Shown here one piece after another: positions 19,017 through 27,608 of a stretch of 64,000 bases of DNA. The translations under genes were made by a program, and so were the position numbers. Within the stretch, counting starts at the first letter, position 1, and each line of letters starts with the position of its first letter. Source of the DNA: Sinorhizobium kostiense (GTDB taxonomy: Bacteria > Pseudomonadota > Alphaproteobacteria > Rhizobiales > Rhizobiaceae); the NCBI RefSeq assembly GCF_017874595.1, contig NZ_JAGILA010000003.1, positions 434,001-498,000 on the forward strand, written 5' to 3'. The notes beneath the pieces are model-generated. The model did no database searches. It was not told the origin of the DNA and saw only the letters and a program-made list of their open reading frames with translations.

Positions 19017-20085
19017 ACTCGTTGTCAGCAATGTCCAGAAATGGCTCGGCGGCCTGCAGATCCTCAAAGGCGCCTCGTTTACCGCCCAGCGCGGCTCGAT
19101 CGTGGCGCTGCTCGGGGCGTCGGGCAGCGGCAAGACCACGCTTCTGCGCTGTGTCGCCGGGCTTGAACAGCCGGAAGTCGGTCAGATCGTCATCGGCGGC
19201 AAGACCGTTCTCGACGGCGAGAAGAAACTGGCGCTTCCGCCGGAGCAGCGCAATATCGGCCTCGTCTTCCAGTCCTATGCACTCTGGCCGCATCGGACCG
19301 TCAAGGAGAATGTCGGCTACGGGCTGAAACTGCGAAGCGTCGCGCCGGCCGACATCGAAAAGCGGGTGCAGGCGATCCTCGATCGCATGGGCCTCGGTCA
19401 TCTGGCCGACCGTTTCCCGTCGCAGCTCTCCGGCGGGCAACAGCAGCGCGTCGCGATCTGCCGCGCGCTCGTCTATGAGCCGCGCGTACTGCTGCTCGAC
19501 GAGCCGCTTTCCAACCTCGATGCCAAGCTGCGCGAGGAGGCACGCTACTGGATCCGCAAGCTCATTCTGGATCTTGAAATCTGTGCGATCCTCGTTACCC
19601 ACGACCAAAGTGAGGCGCTGGCCGCCGCTGACAATATTCTCCTGCTGCAGGACGGTCGCATCGTCCAGCAAGGCGGACCGCAGGAGATCTATTCCAACCC
19701 GAACAGCTTTTATTCGGCCGACTTCCTCGGGGCCAACAATATCGTCAAGGCGAAGGTGAAGACGATCGATGGCAAGTGCGCCGTTATCGGCGGCGACAAT
19801 TGGAGCCTCGATGGCACCATACGCGAGGCGTCCGGCTTGGCCGCCTCGCAGGATGCGCGGGCGGTCATCCGCGTGGAGCAGATCAGCGTCAGCGACCAGC
19901 CGCAATCAGGCGGGCTCGAGATGAATCTCGACGACAGCATCTATCTCGGGGACAGGTGGGAATATCGTCTGCGCCGTGGAGATTTTGTCGCCAAGGCGCA
20001 CGGGGCCAAGCAACTGCAATCGGGAACCGTCTGGGCGCGCATTCCACCTGAAAGCGTCTGGGTGTTTTCGGCGGGCCAGCAGTAG
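19009..20085 (+). CDS. ABC transporter ATP-binding protein (PotA/FbpC-type)
   Basis: A 358-aa ATPase. Walker A is GASGSGKTT (near residues 36-44), the signature is [10 protein letters not shown], and Walker B is VLLLDEPLSNLDAKLR, with a switch His in VTHDQSEA. The region after residue 240 is a TOBE-type regulatory domain as in PotA, MalK and FbpC. A GGGAG in the end of the permease gene serves as its ribosome site. It powers the importer formed with the preceding two genes. Confidence 0.95.
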   Translation: MTELVVSNVQKWLGGLQILKGASFTAQRGSIVALLGASGSGKTTLLRCVAGLEQPEVGQIVIGGKTVLDGEKKLALPPEQRNIGLVFQSYALWPHRTVKENVGYGLKLRSVAPADIEKRVQAILDRMGLGHLADRFPSQLSGGQQQRVAICRALVYEPRVLLLDEPLSNLDAKLREEARYWIRKLILDLEICAILVTHDQSEALAAADNILLLQDGRIVQQGGPQEIYSNPNSFYSADFLGANNIVKAKVKTIDGKCAVIGGDNWSLDGTIREASGLAASQDARAVIRVEQISVSDQPQSGGLEMNLDDSIYLGDRWEYRLRRGDFVAKAHGAKQLQSGTVWARIPPESVWVFSAGQQ

Positions 20086-20098
20086 CAAGGTCTCAAGC

Positions 20099-20128
20099 GG
20101 CGGCCGCCCTTCCTCCCGGGCGGCCGCC
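20099..20128 (+). terminator. GC-rich hairpin after the ABC importer operon
   Basis: An 11-bp perfect stem (GGCGGCCGCCC at 20099-20109 with its complement at 20118-20128) encloses an 8-nt pyrimidine loop, 13 nt after the ATPase stop. It lacks a U-tract, so it may be a partial terminator or a 3' end stabiliser before the racemase-like gene. Confidence 0.6.
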
Positions 20129-20151
20129 ACCTCCTAACCAGGATAGTCAAG

Positions 20152-20811
20152 ATGACGTCACGAAAAAGGATCGCGCTTGTTCACGCGACGCCGATCGCAA
20201 TCGATCCGATCGGGATCGCCTTCGAGGCCGGCTGGCCTGAGGCCGAGCGGGTGAACATCCTCGAAGATAGCCTTTCTCCAGACAGAGCGAGAGACGGCGC
20301 TATCACTGACCAAATGTCCGATCGTATCGTGGCGCTGGCCAGGTACGCCCGCATGATCGGCTCCGACGCGGTCCTCTTCACCTGTTCGTCCTTCGGCACC
20401 GCTATCCAGCGGGCGGCGAGCACACTGGATATTCCCGTTCTCAAGCCCAACGAAGCAATGTTCGAAGCCGCGATCCGCAAGGGTGGCCGTACGGCCATGC
20501 TCTACACCTTCCCGCCGGCGCGGGAGGGGATGGAAGCCGAGTTCCGTGAAGAGGCTTCGCGAGTGAGCCCTTCAGCCGAAATCGAAAGCTTTCTCGTCGA
20601 CGGAGCCATTGACGCGGTCCGCGCTGGCGACGAGGCGACCCACAACCGTTTGGTAGCCGAGACCGCAGCCACGATCGAGGGCTTCGACGCGATCACGCTG
20701 GCGCATTTCTCGACAGCGCGGGCGCTTGAGGCCGTGCAGGCGGCCACGCCTATCCCGGTTCTGACCAGCCCGGATGCGGCGGTTGCCAAGCTTCGCCGCC
20801 TGCTGACCTAG
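20152..20811 (+). CDS. Aspartate/glutamate racemase superfamily protein with a single catalytic cysteine
   Basis: A 219-aa protein of the Asp/Glu/hydantoin racemase fold. The first catalytic cysteine is Cys78 in LFTCSSFGTA. At the position of the second cysteine the sequence reads TLAHFSTA, with no cysteine. Classic racemases need both; one-cysteine relatives include arylmalonate decarboxylases and maleate isomerase-like proteins, so racemisation by the two-base mechanism is unlikely. It follows the importer genes and precedes the exported amidohydrolase. Given the aconitase and hydantoinase genes nearby, isomerisation or decarboxylation of a dicarboxylate is a reasonable guess. Confidence 0.82.
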   Translation: MTSRKRIALVHATPIAIDPIGIAFEAGWPEAERVNILEDSLSPDRARDGAITDQMSDRIVALARYARMIGSDAVLFTCSSFGTAIQRAASTLDIPVLKPNEAMFEAAIRKGGRTAMLYTFPPAREGMEAEFREEASRVSPSAEIESFLVDGAIDAVRAGDEATHNRLVAETAATIEGFDAITLAHFSTARALEAVQAATPIPVLTSPDAAVAKLRRLLT

Positions 20812-20861
20812 GCGGAAAGCGGGCATCTTCAGACGAGCAGTTCAAACTGGAGGAGACTTGA

Positions 20862-21803
20862 ATGAGCAGTGCAGATCTGACACGCAGGCAAATGTTGCAA
20901 GGGATGGCGGTGGCGGCTGCTGCGGTCCTTTCACCGGCCAATGCTTTTGCGCAGGAAGTTCCCTTCTCGGCGGGGAGTGCCCATCCGAAGTTCAAGGCGC
21001 CACCGAAGACCTGCGACGCGCATTTCCACATCTACAACAGCAAGTTTCCCGCGGCCGCCAATGCGAGCCTCGTTCCTCAGGATGCGAGCGTAAGCGATTA
21101 TCACCGTCTCAAGGAGCGGCTTGGCTTCGAACGCAGCGTCATCGTTCAGCCCTCCACCTATGGAACGGATAATTCCTGCCTGCTCGAAGCCTTGGCCGAG
21201 CTCGGGGATGCGGCGCGAGGAATAGCCGTGGTCGACACGTCCGTAACCGACGGTGAACTCAAGCGGCTCGACGCCGCCGGCGTTCGTGGCATTCGCTTCA
21301 ATCTCGCGAGAGCCGGCGCCACGACCGTGGACATGATCGAGCCGCTTGCGAAACGCGTTGCGGATCTCGGCTGGCATATCCAAGTTCATATCAAGGGCGA
21401 CAGCATCGCAGAACATGCCGGGCTGTTCCAGAACCTTCCGGTCATCACGGTCTTCGACCATCTCGGCCGAATCCCGCAACCAGCCGGCAAAGAGCATCCG
21501 GCCTTCAAGGTCGTGGCCGACCTGCTCGAAAAGGGCAAGGCCTACACCAAGCTCTCCAGCATCTATCAGGACACGCTGGTCGGGCCGCCGACCTACGCGG
21601 ACATGGGTGGTTTGGCGAAGGCCTATCTGGCGTTAGCACCTGACCGCGTGCTCTGGGCCACCGATTGGCCCCATCCTTCACCCGGCAAGTCCGGCAAGCC
21701 GGATGATGCGCTGCTGATGGACCTTTGCGCCGAGTGGGCGGGAGATGATCCGACCCGAAGCAAGATCTTTGTCGAGAATGCCGCCGGCCTTTACGGCTTT
21801 TGA
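20862..21803 (+). CDS. Tat-exported amidohydrolase (2-pyrone-4,6-dicarboxylate lactonase-like TIM barrel)
   Basis: A 313-aa amidohydrolase-family protein. The N-terminus carries TRRQMLQGM, a twin-arginine-type signal, followed by an Ala-rich hydrophobic stretch and a cleavage site near ANAFAQ (residue 31). The mature barrel begins with the metal/active-site CDAHFHIY and ends with the conserved WATDWPHPS, as in LigI-type lactonases. The ATG follows a strong GGAGGAG. Export is unusual for this family, whose lactonases are normally cytoplasmic. It probably hydrolyses a lactone supplied to the importer or made by a periplasmic dehydrogenase. Confidence 0.88.
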   Translation: MSSADLTRRQMLQGMAVAAAAVLSPANAFAQEVPFSAGSAHPKFKAPPKTCDAHFHIYNSKFPAAANASLVPQDASVSDYHRLKERLGFERSVIVQPSTYGTDNSCLLEALAELGDAARGIAVVDTSVTDGELKRLDAAGVRGIRFNLARAGATTVDMIEPLAKRVADLGWHIQVHIKGDSIAEHAGLFQNLPVITVFDHLGRIPQPAGKEHPAFKVVADLLEKGKAYTKLSSIYQDTLVGPPTYADMGGLAKAYLALAPDRVLWATDWPHPSPGKSGKPDDALLMDLCAEWAGDDPTRSKIFVENAAGLYGF

Positions 21804-21835
21804 GCGTGGGCCGACGAACGGAAAGAGAAACAAGA

Positions 21836-23107
21836 ATGCTACTCGGGGTCATTGCCGACGATTTTACCGGCGCGAGCGATATCGCCAATACGATTGTCAA
21901 GGGGCTGCCTGGGCAGGGTGGTCTTCGCACGGTGCAATATCTCGGTGTCCCGAGTGCAGCTTCCGACCCGGAGGTCGAGGCCGGCGTGGTCGCGCTGAAA
22001 AGCCGCTCGATCGATGCTGGACTGGCCGTCAGGCAATCGATCGATGCGCTGCAATGGCTGCTCGAACAGGGTTGCCAGCAGATCGTCTTCAAATATTGCT
22101 CGACCTTCGATTCGACGCCGGCAGGCAATATCGGTCCGGTCGCCGAGGCGCTTGCCGAAGCGCTCGGCGTCAAGGGTGTCGTCGCCTGCCCGGCATTCCC
22201 AGGGGCGGGACGCACGGTCTATCAGGGGCATCTCTTCGTGAAGGACCGGCTCTTGAACGAGTCCGGTCTTCAGAACCACCCGCTCAATCCGATGACCGAT
22301 GCCGATATCCGGCGCTGGTTGCGGCTGCAGACGGTCTCGGATGTCGGCCATGTCGACATCTCGGCCGTTCAGGCTGGCCCCACGGCGATCGAGGCGGCCT
22401 TGCGCAGACATGGTGAGGAAAACCATGTCCTCGTCATCGTCGACGCGGTCACCGATGACGACCTCGTCGCGATCGGCAAGGCGGTCGCGGATCACCGGCT
22501 TGTTACGGGGGGATCGGGGATAGCCATTGGCCTGTCGGCAAACTTCATTGCCCGGGGGCTGGCCAAGGGCGAGGGTTCCGCGACAGTCGGCATCGACGGA
22601 CCGGAGGCGATCCTCGCCGGCAGTTGCTCCGGCGCCACGCGGCAACAGGTCGAAATCCATAAGAAGGATCATCCGACCCTAGCCATCGATGTGGCAGGCG
22701 TGATGAGCGGAAAGGTCGCAACCTCGGACCTGATCTCGTTCCTGCTCGCCAACCTGGGGAGAGCGCCGCTCGTCTATTCCTCCGGCACCCCCGACGAGGT
22801 TCAGGCGATCCAGGCGCGCTTTGGCCGTGAGAAGGTTGCCCATACCCTCGACACTCTCTTTGCCGACACTGCCCGGCAATTGATCGATGCCGGAATCCGC
22901 CGGCTCGTTGTCGCCGGAGGCGAGACATCGGGTGCAGTGGTTTCGGCGCTCGATATCGGGGCGCTGGCGATCGGGCCCGAGATCGATCCCGGCGTTCCGG
23001 TTCTTTTCTCGAACGGAGATGAACCCGTAGCGCTAGCGCTCAAGTCCGGCAATTTCGGAGCGCCGGATTTCTTCGCCAAGGCGCTGGAAAGGCTTGCAGG
23101 ACGATGA
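21836..23107 (+). CDS. Four-carbon acid sugar kinase family (OtnK-like, DUF1537)
   Basis: A 423-aa kinase of the DUF1537 family with its N-terminal signature GVIADDFTGASDIANT. The C-terminal nucleotide-binding half carries VVAGGETSGAV. Characterised relatives phosphorylate 3-oxo-tetronate, erythronate, threonate or 3-oxo-isoapionate. The start was placed at the ATG after GAAAGAGAAACAAG rather than at an upstream codon overlapping the amidohydrolase. It overlaps the aldolase-type gene by 4 nt, reproducing the known OtnK-OtnC pairing in which the kinase product is decarboxylated to dihydroxyacetone phosphate. Confidence 0.9.
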   Translation: MLLGVIADDFTGASDIANTIVKGLPGQGGLRTVQYLGVPSAASDPEVEAGVVALKSRSIDAGLAVRQSIDALQWLLEQGCQQIVFKYCSTFDSTPAGNIGPVAEALAEALGVKGVVACPAFPGAGRTVYQGHLFVKDRLLNESGLQNHPLNPMTDADIRRWLRLQTVSDVGHVDISAVQAGPTAIEAALRRHGEENHVLVIVDAVTDDDLVAIGKAVADHRLVTGGSGIAIGLSANFIARGLAKGEGSATVGIDGPEAILAGSCSGATRQQVEIHKKDHPTLAIDVAGVMSGKVATSDLISFLLANLGRAPLVYSSGTPDEVQAIQARFGREKVAHTLDTLFADTARQLIDAGIRRLVVAGGETSGAVVSALDIGALAIGPEIDPGVPVLFSNGDEPVALALKSGNFGAPDFFAKALERLAGR

Positions 23108-23742
23108 CCGCTGAAGGCAAATTGCGCGAGGACATCGTTCGCCTGTCGAAGTCGCTGTTCGACCGCGGATTTTCGGTGGGTTCGGCCGGCAATATCAGTG
23201 CCGCAGTCGACGACGGCATTCTCATGACGCCGACGAACTCCTGCCTTGGATTTCTGGATCCGGCACGGCTTTCGAAACTTGACCGTAATGGCAATCACAT
23301 CTCAGGCGACAAGCCTTCGAAGGAAGTGTTCCTCCATCGGGCTTTCTACGAGACCCGACCGCAAACCGGAGCAGTCGTCCATCTCCATTCGACTTTTGCG
23401 ACGGCACTGTCGTGCCTGACCGGCATCGATCCCAGTGACTGCATTCCGCCATTGACGCCCTACGTCGTCATGCGGGTCGGCGCGGTGAAGCTGCTGTCTT
23501 ACGTCAAGCCGGGCGATGAGAAGATGGGCGACATGATCCGCGAGCTCGCCGGCCGCTACGCCGCCGTGCTGCTTGCCAATCACGGCCCGGTCGTCACCGG
23601 CAGGGACATAGCCACGGCGGTCTACGCTGCCGAGGAGCTCGAAGAGACGGCGAAGCTCCTCATCCTGCTGAAGGAAGCGCCGAAGCGAATGCTATCGGAC
23701 GAAAACGTTCACGAACTCAAAGCCGTGTTCGGCGCATATTGA
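23104..23742 (+). CDS. Class II aldolase/decarboxylase, OtnC-like
   Basis: A 212-aa class II aldolase/adducin-fold protein. Metal-ligand histidines are visible in HLHSTFATALS (near residue 98) and in the conserved LLANHGPVV. OtnC relatives decarboxylate 3-oxo-tetronate 4-phosphate. The ATGA overlap with the kinase gene supports stepwise action on one sugar acid. Related L-fuculose-phosphate aldolases share the same motifs, so a true aldol cleavage cannot be excluded. Confidence 0.9.
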   Translation: MTAEGKLREDIVRLSKSLFDRGFSVGSAGNISAAVDDGILMTPTNSCLGFLDPARLSKLDRNGNHISGDKPSKEVFLHRAFYETRPQTGAVVHLHSTFATALSCLTGIDPSDCIPPLTPYVVMRVGAVKLLSYVKPGDEKMGDMIRELAGRYAAVLLANHGPVVTGRDIATAVYAAEELEETAKLLILLKEAPKRMLSDENVHELKAVFGAY

Positions 23743-23755
23743 AGGAGACATTTGG

Positions 23756-24229
23756 ATGAAGACCGCGGATCTGGTCGATGCCCATGGCGACGATGTTCAA
23801 TTCTGCAATCTTCCTTTTCTGAAGCTCGGGAAGAGGAAATCCTTTTCCGGCCCGATCGTGACGGTGAAATGCTTCGAGGATAACGCGCTCCTGAAATCCG
23901 AGCTGCAAAAGCCGGGCGAGGGAAGGGTGATGGTCGTCGATGGCGGCGCGTCGAGCCGCGTTGCGCTCCTCGGCGACCAGATCGCGATGATCCTCCGCGA
24001 CAACGGCTGGGCCGGCATCATCATCAACGGTTCCATCCGAGACAGTGCCGAGATCGACGACATGGACGTTGGCGTCTTCTGCCTTTCCATGACCCCAAAG
24101 AAGTCCGTGAAGGACGGAGCCGGCAAGGCTGGCGTCCCTGTCCAGTTCGGCGGGGTGACCTTTGCCCCTGGCGCCTACGCCTATGTCGATGCCGATGGCG
24201 TGCTGACGAGCAGCCGCGACCTGCGTTGA
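23756..24229 (+). CDS. RraA-family protein (ribonuclease E inhibitor fold / class II pyruvate aldolase family)
   Basis: A 157-aa RraA-like protein with the family core VVDGGASSRVALLGDQ and IIINGSIRDSAEIDDMDVGV. The Arg-Asp of GSIRD are the residues used for substrate and metal binding in HMG/CHA aldolases of this fold. In E. coli RraA restrains RNase E, but in a catabolic operon the enzymatic reading (aldolase or oxaloacetate decarboxylase activity) is more plausible. It follows an AAGGAG site directly after the OtnC-like gene. Confidence 0.88.
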   Translation: MKTADLVDAHGDDVQFCNLPFLKLGKRKSFSGPIVTVKCFEDNALLKSELQKPGEGRVMVVDGGASSRVALLGDQIAMILRDNGWAGIIINGSIRDSAEIDDMDVGVFCLSMTPKKSVKDGAGKAGVPVQFGGVTFAPGAYAYVDADGVLTSSRDLR

Positions 24230-24292
24230 CGCCGCGAAATGGCCGCGCGCTGCGAGGCCTCACTCAAGCAAAACGAATGTAGGAGAATGGCG

Positions 24293-25693
24293 ATGATCGT
24301 CACCACCAACCCGGCCACCGGCGAGGAACTCGCCCGATACGAACTCCACGACGACGCTTATGTCGATGCAGCGCTTTCGGCCGCTGCCAAGGCGCAAAAG
24401 GCGTGGCGCAAGAAGCCCGTCGAAGAGCGGGTTCGACTGCTTGCCGCGATGGCCAGGGTGCTGCGTGCCGGCAAGTCGCGCTATGCCGAGATGATCACCC
24501 GCGAGATGGGCAAGCCGATCGTCGAGTCCGAGGCGGAAATCGAAAAATGCGCCTATAACTGCGACTTCTATGCCGAGCACGCGGCGCAACACCTCGCCGA
24601 CGAGGCAATCGCCTCGAACGCGACCGAGTGCGCCGTCGTCTTCGACCCGCTTGGTGTCGTGCTCGCCATCATGCCCTGGAACTATCCGTTCTGGCAATTT
24701 TTCCGTTTCGCCGCGCCGGCCTTTGCCGCCGGGAACGGCGCCGTGCTGAAGCACGCGAACAACGTGCCGGAATGTGCGCTCGCCATCGAGGAGATCATGC
24801 GCCAGGCAGGCTGCCCCGAGGGCCTTTTTGCCACCCTGCTGATCGAGCCGGCCAAGGTTGCCGGCATCATTGCCGACGATAGGATTGCAGCCGTCACGTT
24901 GACGGGGTCCACGGAAGTGGGCGCCATCGTCGCGTCGCAGGCCGGCAAGGCGCTGAAAAAGCAGGTACTGGAACTCGGCGGCTCCGATCCCTTCATCGTG
25001 CTTGCCGATGCCGATCTCGAAGAGGCGACGAGCGTCGCGGTTAAGGCACGCTACATCAATGTCGGGCAGTCATGCGTCAACGCCAAGCGCTTCATCGTGG
25101 AGGAAAGCATCGCCGACCGTTTCGTCGCGCTGTTCTGCGAGAAGGTTGCAAACCTGAAGGTGGGGAACCCCACAGAGGGAGATACAAATATCGGTCCGAT
25201 GGCGCGGGAAAACCTGATGACAGGCCTGCATGCACAGGTCGAAAAGACGATTGCCGCGGGTGCTGAACTCAAGCTCGGCGGCGCGCCGCTGGACCGGCCG
25301 GGCTATTTCTATCCTCCGACCGTGCTCGACCATGTACGTCCGGAGATGGCCGCGTTCTGTGAGGAGACCTTCGGTCCCGTCGCCGCCGTCATCCGCGTCA
25401 AGGATGCCGACGAAGCGGTTCGGCTGGCCAACCAGACCGAATACGGTCTCGGCTCGGCGATCTGGACCGGGGACGTGGAGCGCGCCCGCCGGCTTGCGCA
25501 CGACATCGACGCGGGCGCCGTCTTCATCAACGGCATGGTCGCCTCCGACCCCAGATACCCCTTCGGCGGGATCAAGCGTTCAGGCTATGGCCGCGAGCTC
25601 GGTGTCTACGGCATCCGCGAGTTCGTCAACATCAAGACGGTCTGGATCGGCCCGGCCAAAGCAGCCCAGCCTGTCGCCAAAGCGCCCGAGTGA
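24293..25693 (+). CDS. NAD(P)-dependent aldehyde dehydrogenase (succinate-semialdehyde dehydrogenase-like)
   Basis: A 466-aa aldehyde dehydrogenase. The active-site Asn130 (MPWNYP), cofactor-site Lys153, general base Glu227 (LELGGSDP) and nucleophile Cys261 (GQSC) are all present, so it should be active. It resembles the GabD/Sad group. I chose the second ATG at 24293 because AGGAG at 24281-24285 is only one base from the ATG at 24287 but seven bases from this one. It would oxidise an aldehyde intermediate produced by the OtnK/OtnC/RraA steps. Confidence 0.92.
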   Translation: MIVTTNPATGEELARYELHDDAYVDAALSAAAKAQKAWRKKPVEERVRLLAAMARVLRAGKSRYAEMITREMGKPIVESEAEIEKCAYNCDFYAEHAAQHLADEAIASNATECAVVFDPLGVVLAIMPWNYPFWQFFRFAAPAFAAGNGAVLKHANNVPECALAIEEIMRQAGCPEGLFATLLIEPAKVAGIIADDRIAAVTLTGSTEVGAIVASQAGKALKKQVLELGGSDPFIVLADADLEEATSVAVKARYINVGQSCVNAKRFIVEESIADRFVALFCEKVANLKVGNPTEGDTNIGPMARENLMTGLHAQVEKTIAAGAELKLGGAPLDRPGYFYPPTVLDHVRPEMAAFCEETFGPVAAVIRVKDADEAVRLANQTEYGLGSAIWTGDVERARRLAHDIDAGAVFINGMVASDPRYPFGGIKRSGYGRELGVYGIREFVNIKTVWIGPAKAAQPVAKAPE

Positions 25694-25703
25694 GGAGCAC
25701 CGC

Positions 25704-26120
25704 ATGACCCAGCCAGCAATCCTCCGCCCTAAGGAGCTCAAGAGCAACGATCGTGGCAACGGCGCCCGCACGACGCCGCTCGTGACGCGCAGATGCGGCT
25801 CGACGAGCATGATCAACGGGATTACCGCCTTTGACCCGGGGGCTTCGATCGGCCTCCACAAGCACAATTGCGAAGAGAGCGTGATGATCCTCGACGGTCA
25901 GGCGATCGCCGAGATCGACGGCGTCCGCTACCCGCTCGGACCCAACGACACGACCTGGATCCCGGCAAACGTGCCCCATCGGTTCATCAATGCGTCCCAG
26001 ACCGAGCCGATGCGCATCTTCTGGATCTATGCCTCGATCGATGCGACGCGGACGATGATGGCGACCGGGGAGGAGCGCCCCATCGACGCGGAACATCACC
26101 AGCAGGGAACACAATCATGA
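25704..26120 (+). CDS. Cupin-domain protein
   Basis: A 138-aa single-domain cupin. The first cupin motif is seen as GLHKHNCEESVMILDGQAIAEIDG and the second as PANVPHRFIN, providing His and Glu metal ligands. Small cupins of this type can be isomerases, dioxygenases or simple metal-dependent lyases. It is 10 nt behind the aldehyde dehydrogenase and overlaps the next gene by 4 nt, so it belongs to the same operon. The exact reaction is unknown. Confidence 0.85.
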   Translation: MTQPAILRPKELKSNDRGNGARTTPLVTRRCGSTSMINGITAFDPGASIGLHKHNCEESVMILDGQAIAEIDGVRYPLGPNDTTWIPANVPHRFINASQTEPMRIFWIYASIDATRTMMATGEERPIDAEHHQQGTQS

Positions 26121-26422
26121 TTGTTGAAGCCGCGGAAATTACGGTCAAGCCCGGCAGCGAGGCGCATTTCGAAGCGGGCGTGTCCCAGGCCGCGCCCCTG
26201 TTCTTGAGAGCGAAAGGCTGCCACGGCGTGGCTCTGCATCGGGTGGTGGAGACACCGCGCGTTTATCGTCTGCTGGTGAAATGGGAGACGGTCGACGACC
26301 ACATGGTCGGCTTCCGCAACTCCGAGGATTTCCAGGCGTGGCGGCGCCTCGTCAGCTCCTGTTTCGATGGCGCCCCAAAGGTGACCCATTCCGAAGCCGT
26401 GGCTTTGTCAAACAACGATTAA
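26117..26422 (+). CDS. Antibiotic biosynthesis monooxygenase (ABM)-domain protein
   Basis: A 101-aa ferredoxin-like-fold protein with ABM-family features: MIVEAAEITVKPGSEAHFE, the central VYRLLVKWETVDDHMVGF and the FQAWRRLV helix. Members are cofactor-free oxygenases or small dimeric auxiliary proteins. It is translationally coupled to the cupin gene and is the last intact gene of the catabolic island. Function is unassigned. Confidence 0.82.
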   Translation: MIVEAAEITVKPGSEAHFEAGVSQAAPLFLRAKGCHGVALHRVVETPRVYRLLVKWETVDDHMVGFRNSEDFQAWRRLVSSCFDGAPKVTHSEAVALSNND

Positions 26423-26434
26423 GGAGAGATGAGT

Positions 26435-26449
26435 ATGAAAGGCCGTTAA
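26435..26449 (+). pseudogene. Five-codon remnant of a gene start after a strong ribosome site
   Basis: Immediately after the ABM gene a strong AAGGAGAG is followed by ATG AAA GGC CGT TAA, coding for only four residues. It looks like the translation start of a further operon gene whose body was lost at the junction with the nickel-transporter gene. A short leader peptide is the alternative. Confidence 0.35.
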
Positions 26450-26511
26450 CTGCTGTCGTGTTGCTCTCGGATTGCAAGCAGCATGATGTCGGACGGTGTC
26501 GGCTGTCTCAC

Positions 26512-27558
26512 CTATGAGGGGCTCAGCACAATTCGGTCATATCCCTTCGCTCGATAGATCACCGTCGAGATGATCCAACTCGCAATGAATATGCATACGA
26601 CCGCGAAGCCGAGATTTCCGAGACTATCGTTGAAAGTGGCGATGGCCTGCCACGCCTTGCCCTGAAGATTCAGCTTCTCCGAGATCAGCGCGAGGCCTTC
26701 GAGGCCGCCTATGAAGAAGGCAACGATCACAGAGGCGGCCGTGATCGTCAGATTGTACCAGAGCTTGCGAACCGGATTGATCAGGGCCCAGCCATAGGCG
26801 CCGCTCATCAACGTACTGTCCGCGGTATCCATTAGCGACATTCCCGCAGTGAACAATGCAGGGAAGATCAGGATCGTCCAGAAAGCCGCTCCCTGGGATG
26901 CCTGTGCCGCCGAAATGCCGAGCAGGCCGATCTCGGTTGCGGTGTCGAAGCCGAGGCCGAAGAGGAAGCCAACCGGATACATGTGCCAGGAGCGCGAAAC
27001 GATCCTGAAGGTGCGGCGAAAGAAGCGCGCCAACAGGCCTCGCCCTGTAAGCAGGGCATCGAGGTCCTCATCGACAATCCGTTCCCCGCGTCGTGCGCGA
27101 GAGAATGCCGCCCAGATGTTCTTCAGGATGATCAGATTGACGAGACCGAGCGCCAGCAGGAACAGCGCAGATACGGAAGTTCCGATGATGCCTCCCACAG
27201 TCCCAAATGCATCAAGCTCACCCTGCATGGCAGTGGCCGTGGCAGCGATGGCGAGGGACGCCAGCACGACGACCGAGGAATGACCGAGCGAGAAGAAGAG
27301 ACCCACCGAAAACGGCTGCTTTCCCTCCTGCGTCAGCTTGCGGACGACATTGTCGATTGCGGCGATATGGTCCGCATCGAAAGCGTGACGAATGCCGAGC
27401 ATATAGGCTACGAATGCTATGCCGAGCAAGGCAGGCTTGTCGGCGAAAGCCGTCCAGGCCCAAGTCCAGGCCGCGATATTGGCGACGATCAGGAGACCAA
27501 AGACGATCGCGATCTTGGATCCTACGTCATTGGTTCGGTCATCGAAAATGCGACGCAT
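26512..27558 (-). CDS. Nickel/cobalt transporter, NiCoT family
   Basis: A 348-aa multi-spanning membrane protein with the diagnostic HX4DH motif in helix II (HAFDADH, residues 58-64). Other NiCoT signatures are LFFSLGHSSVV and GLGFDTATEIGLL. It imports Ni2+ (or Co2+). It is the last gene of the lar operon, 50 bp after larB, and would supply nickel to LarC for nickel-pincer cofactor assembly. No cobalamin riboswitch or NikR-like site is visible in the short upstream gap, which supports co-transcription with the lar genes. Confidence 0.95.
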   Translation of the reverse strand: MRRIFDDRTNDVGSKIAIVFGLLIVANIAAWTWAWTAFADKPALLGIAFVAYMLGIRHAFDADHIAAIDNVVRKLTQEGKQPFSVGLFFSLGHSSVVVLASLAIAATATAMQGELDAFGTVGGIIGTSVSALFLLALGLVNLIILKNIWAAFSRARRGERIVDEDLDALLTGRGLLARFFRRTFRIVSRSWHMYPVGFLFGLGFDTATEIGLLGISAAQASQGAAFWTILIFPALFTAGMSLMDTADSTLMSGAYGWALINPVRKLWYNLTITAASVIVAFFIGGLEGLALISEKLNLQGKAWQAIATFNDSLGNLGFAVVCIFIASWIISTVIYRAKGYDRIVLSPS

Positions 27559-27608
27559 TCCGCGATCTCCTGCACAAAACCGTTTGAATGCACTGGACCC
27601 AGCCTTGC

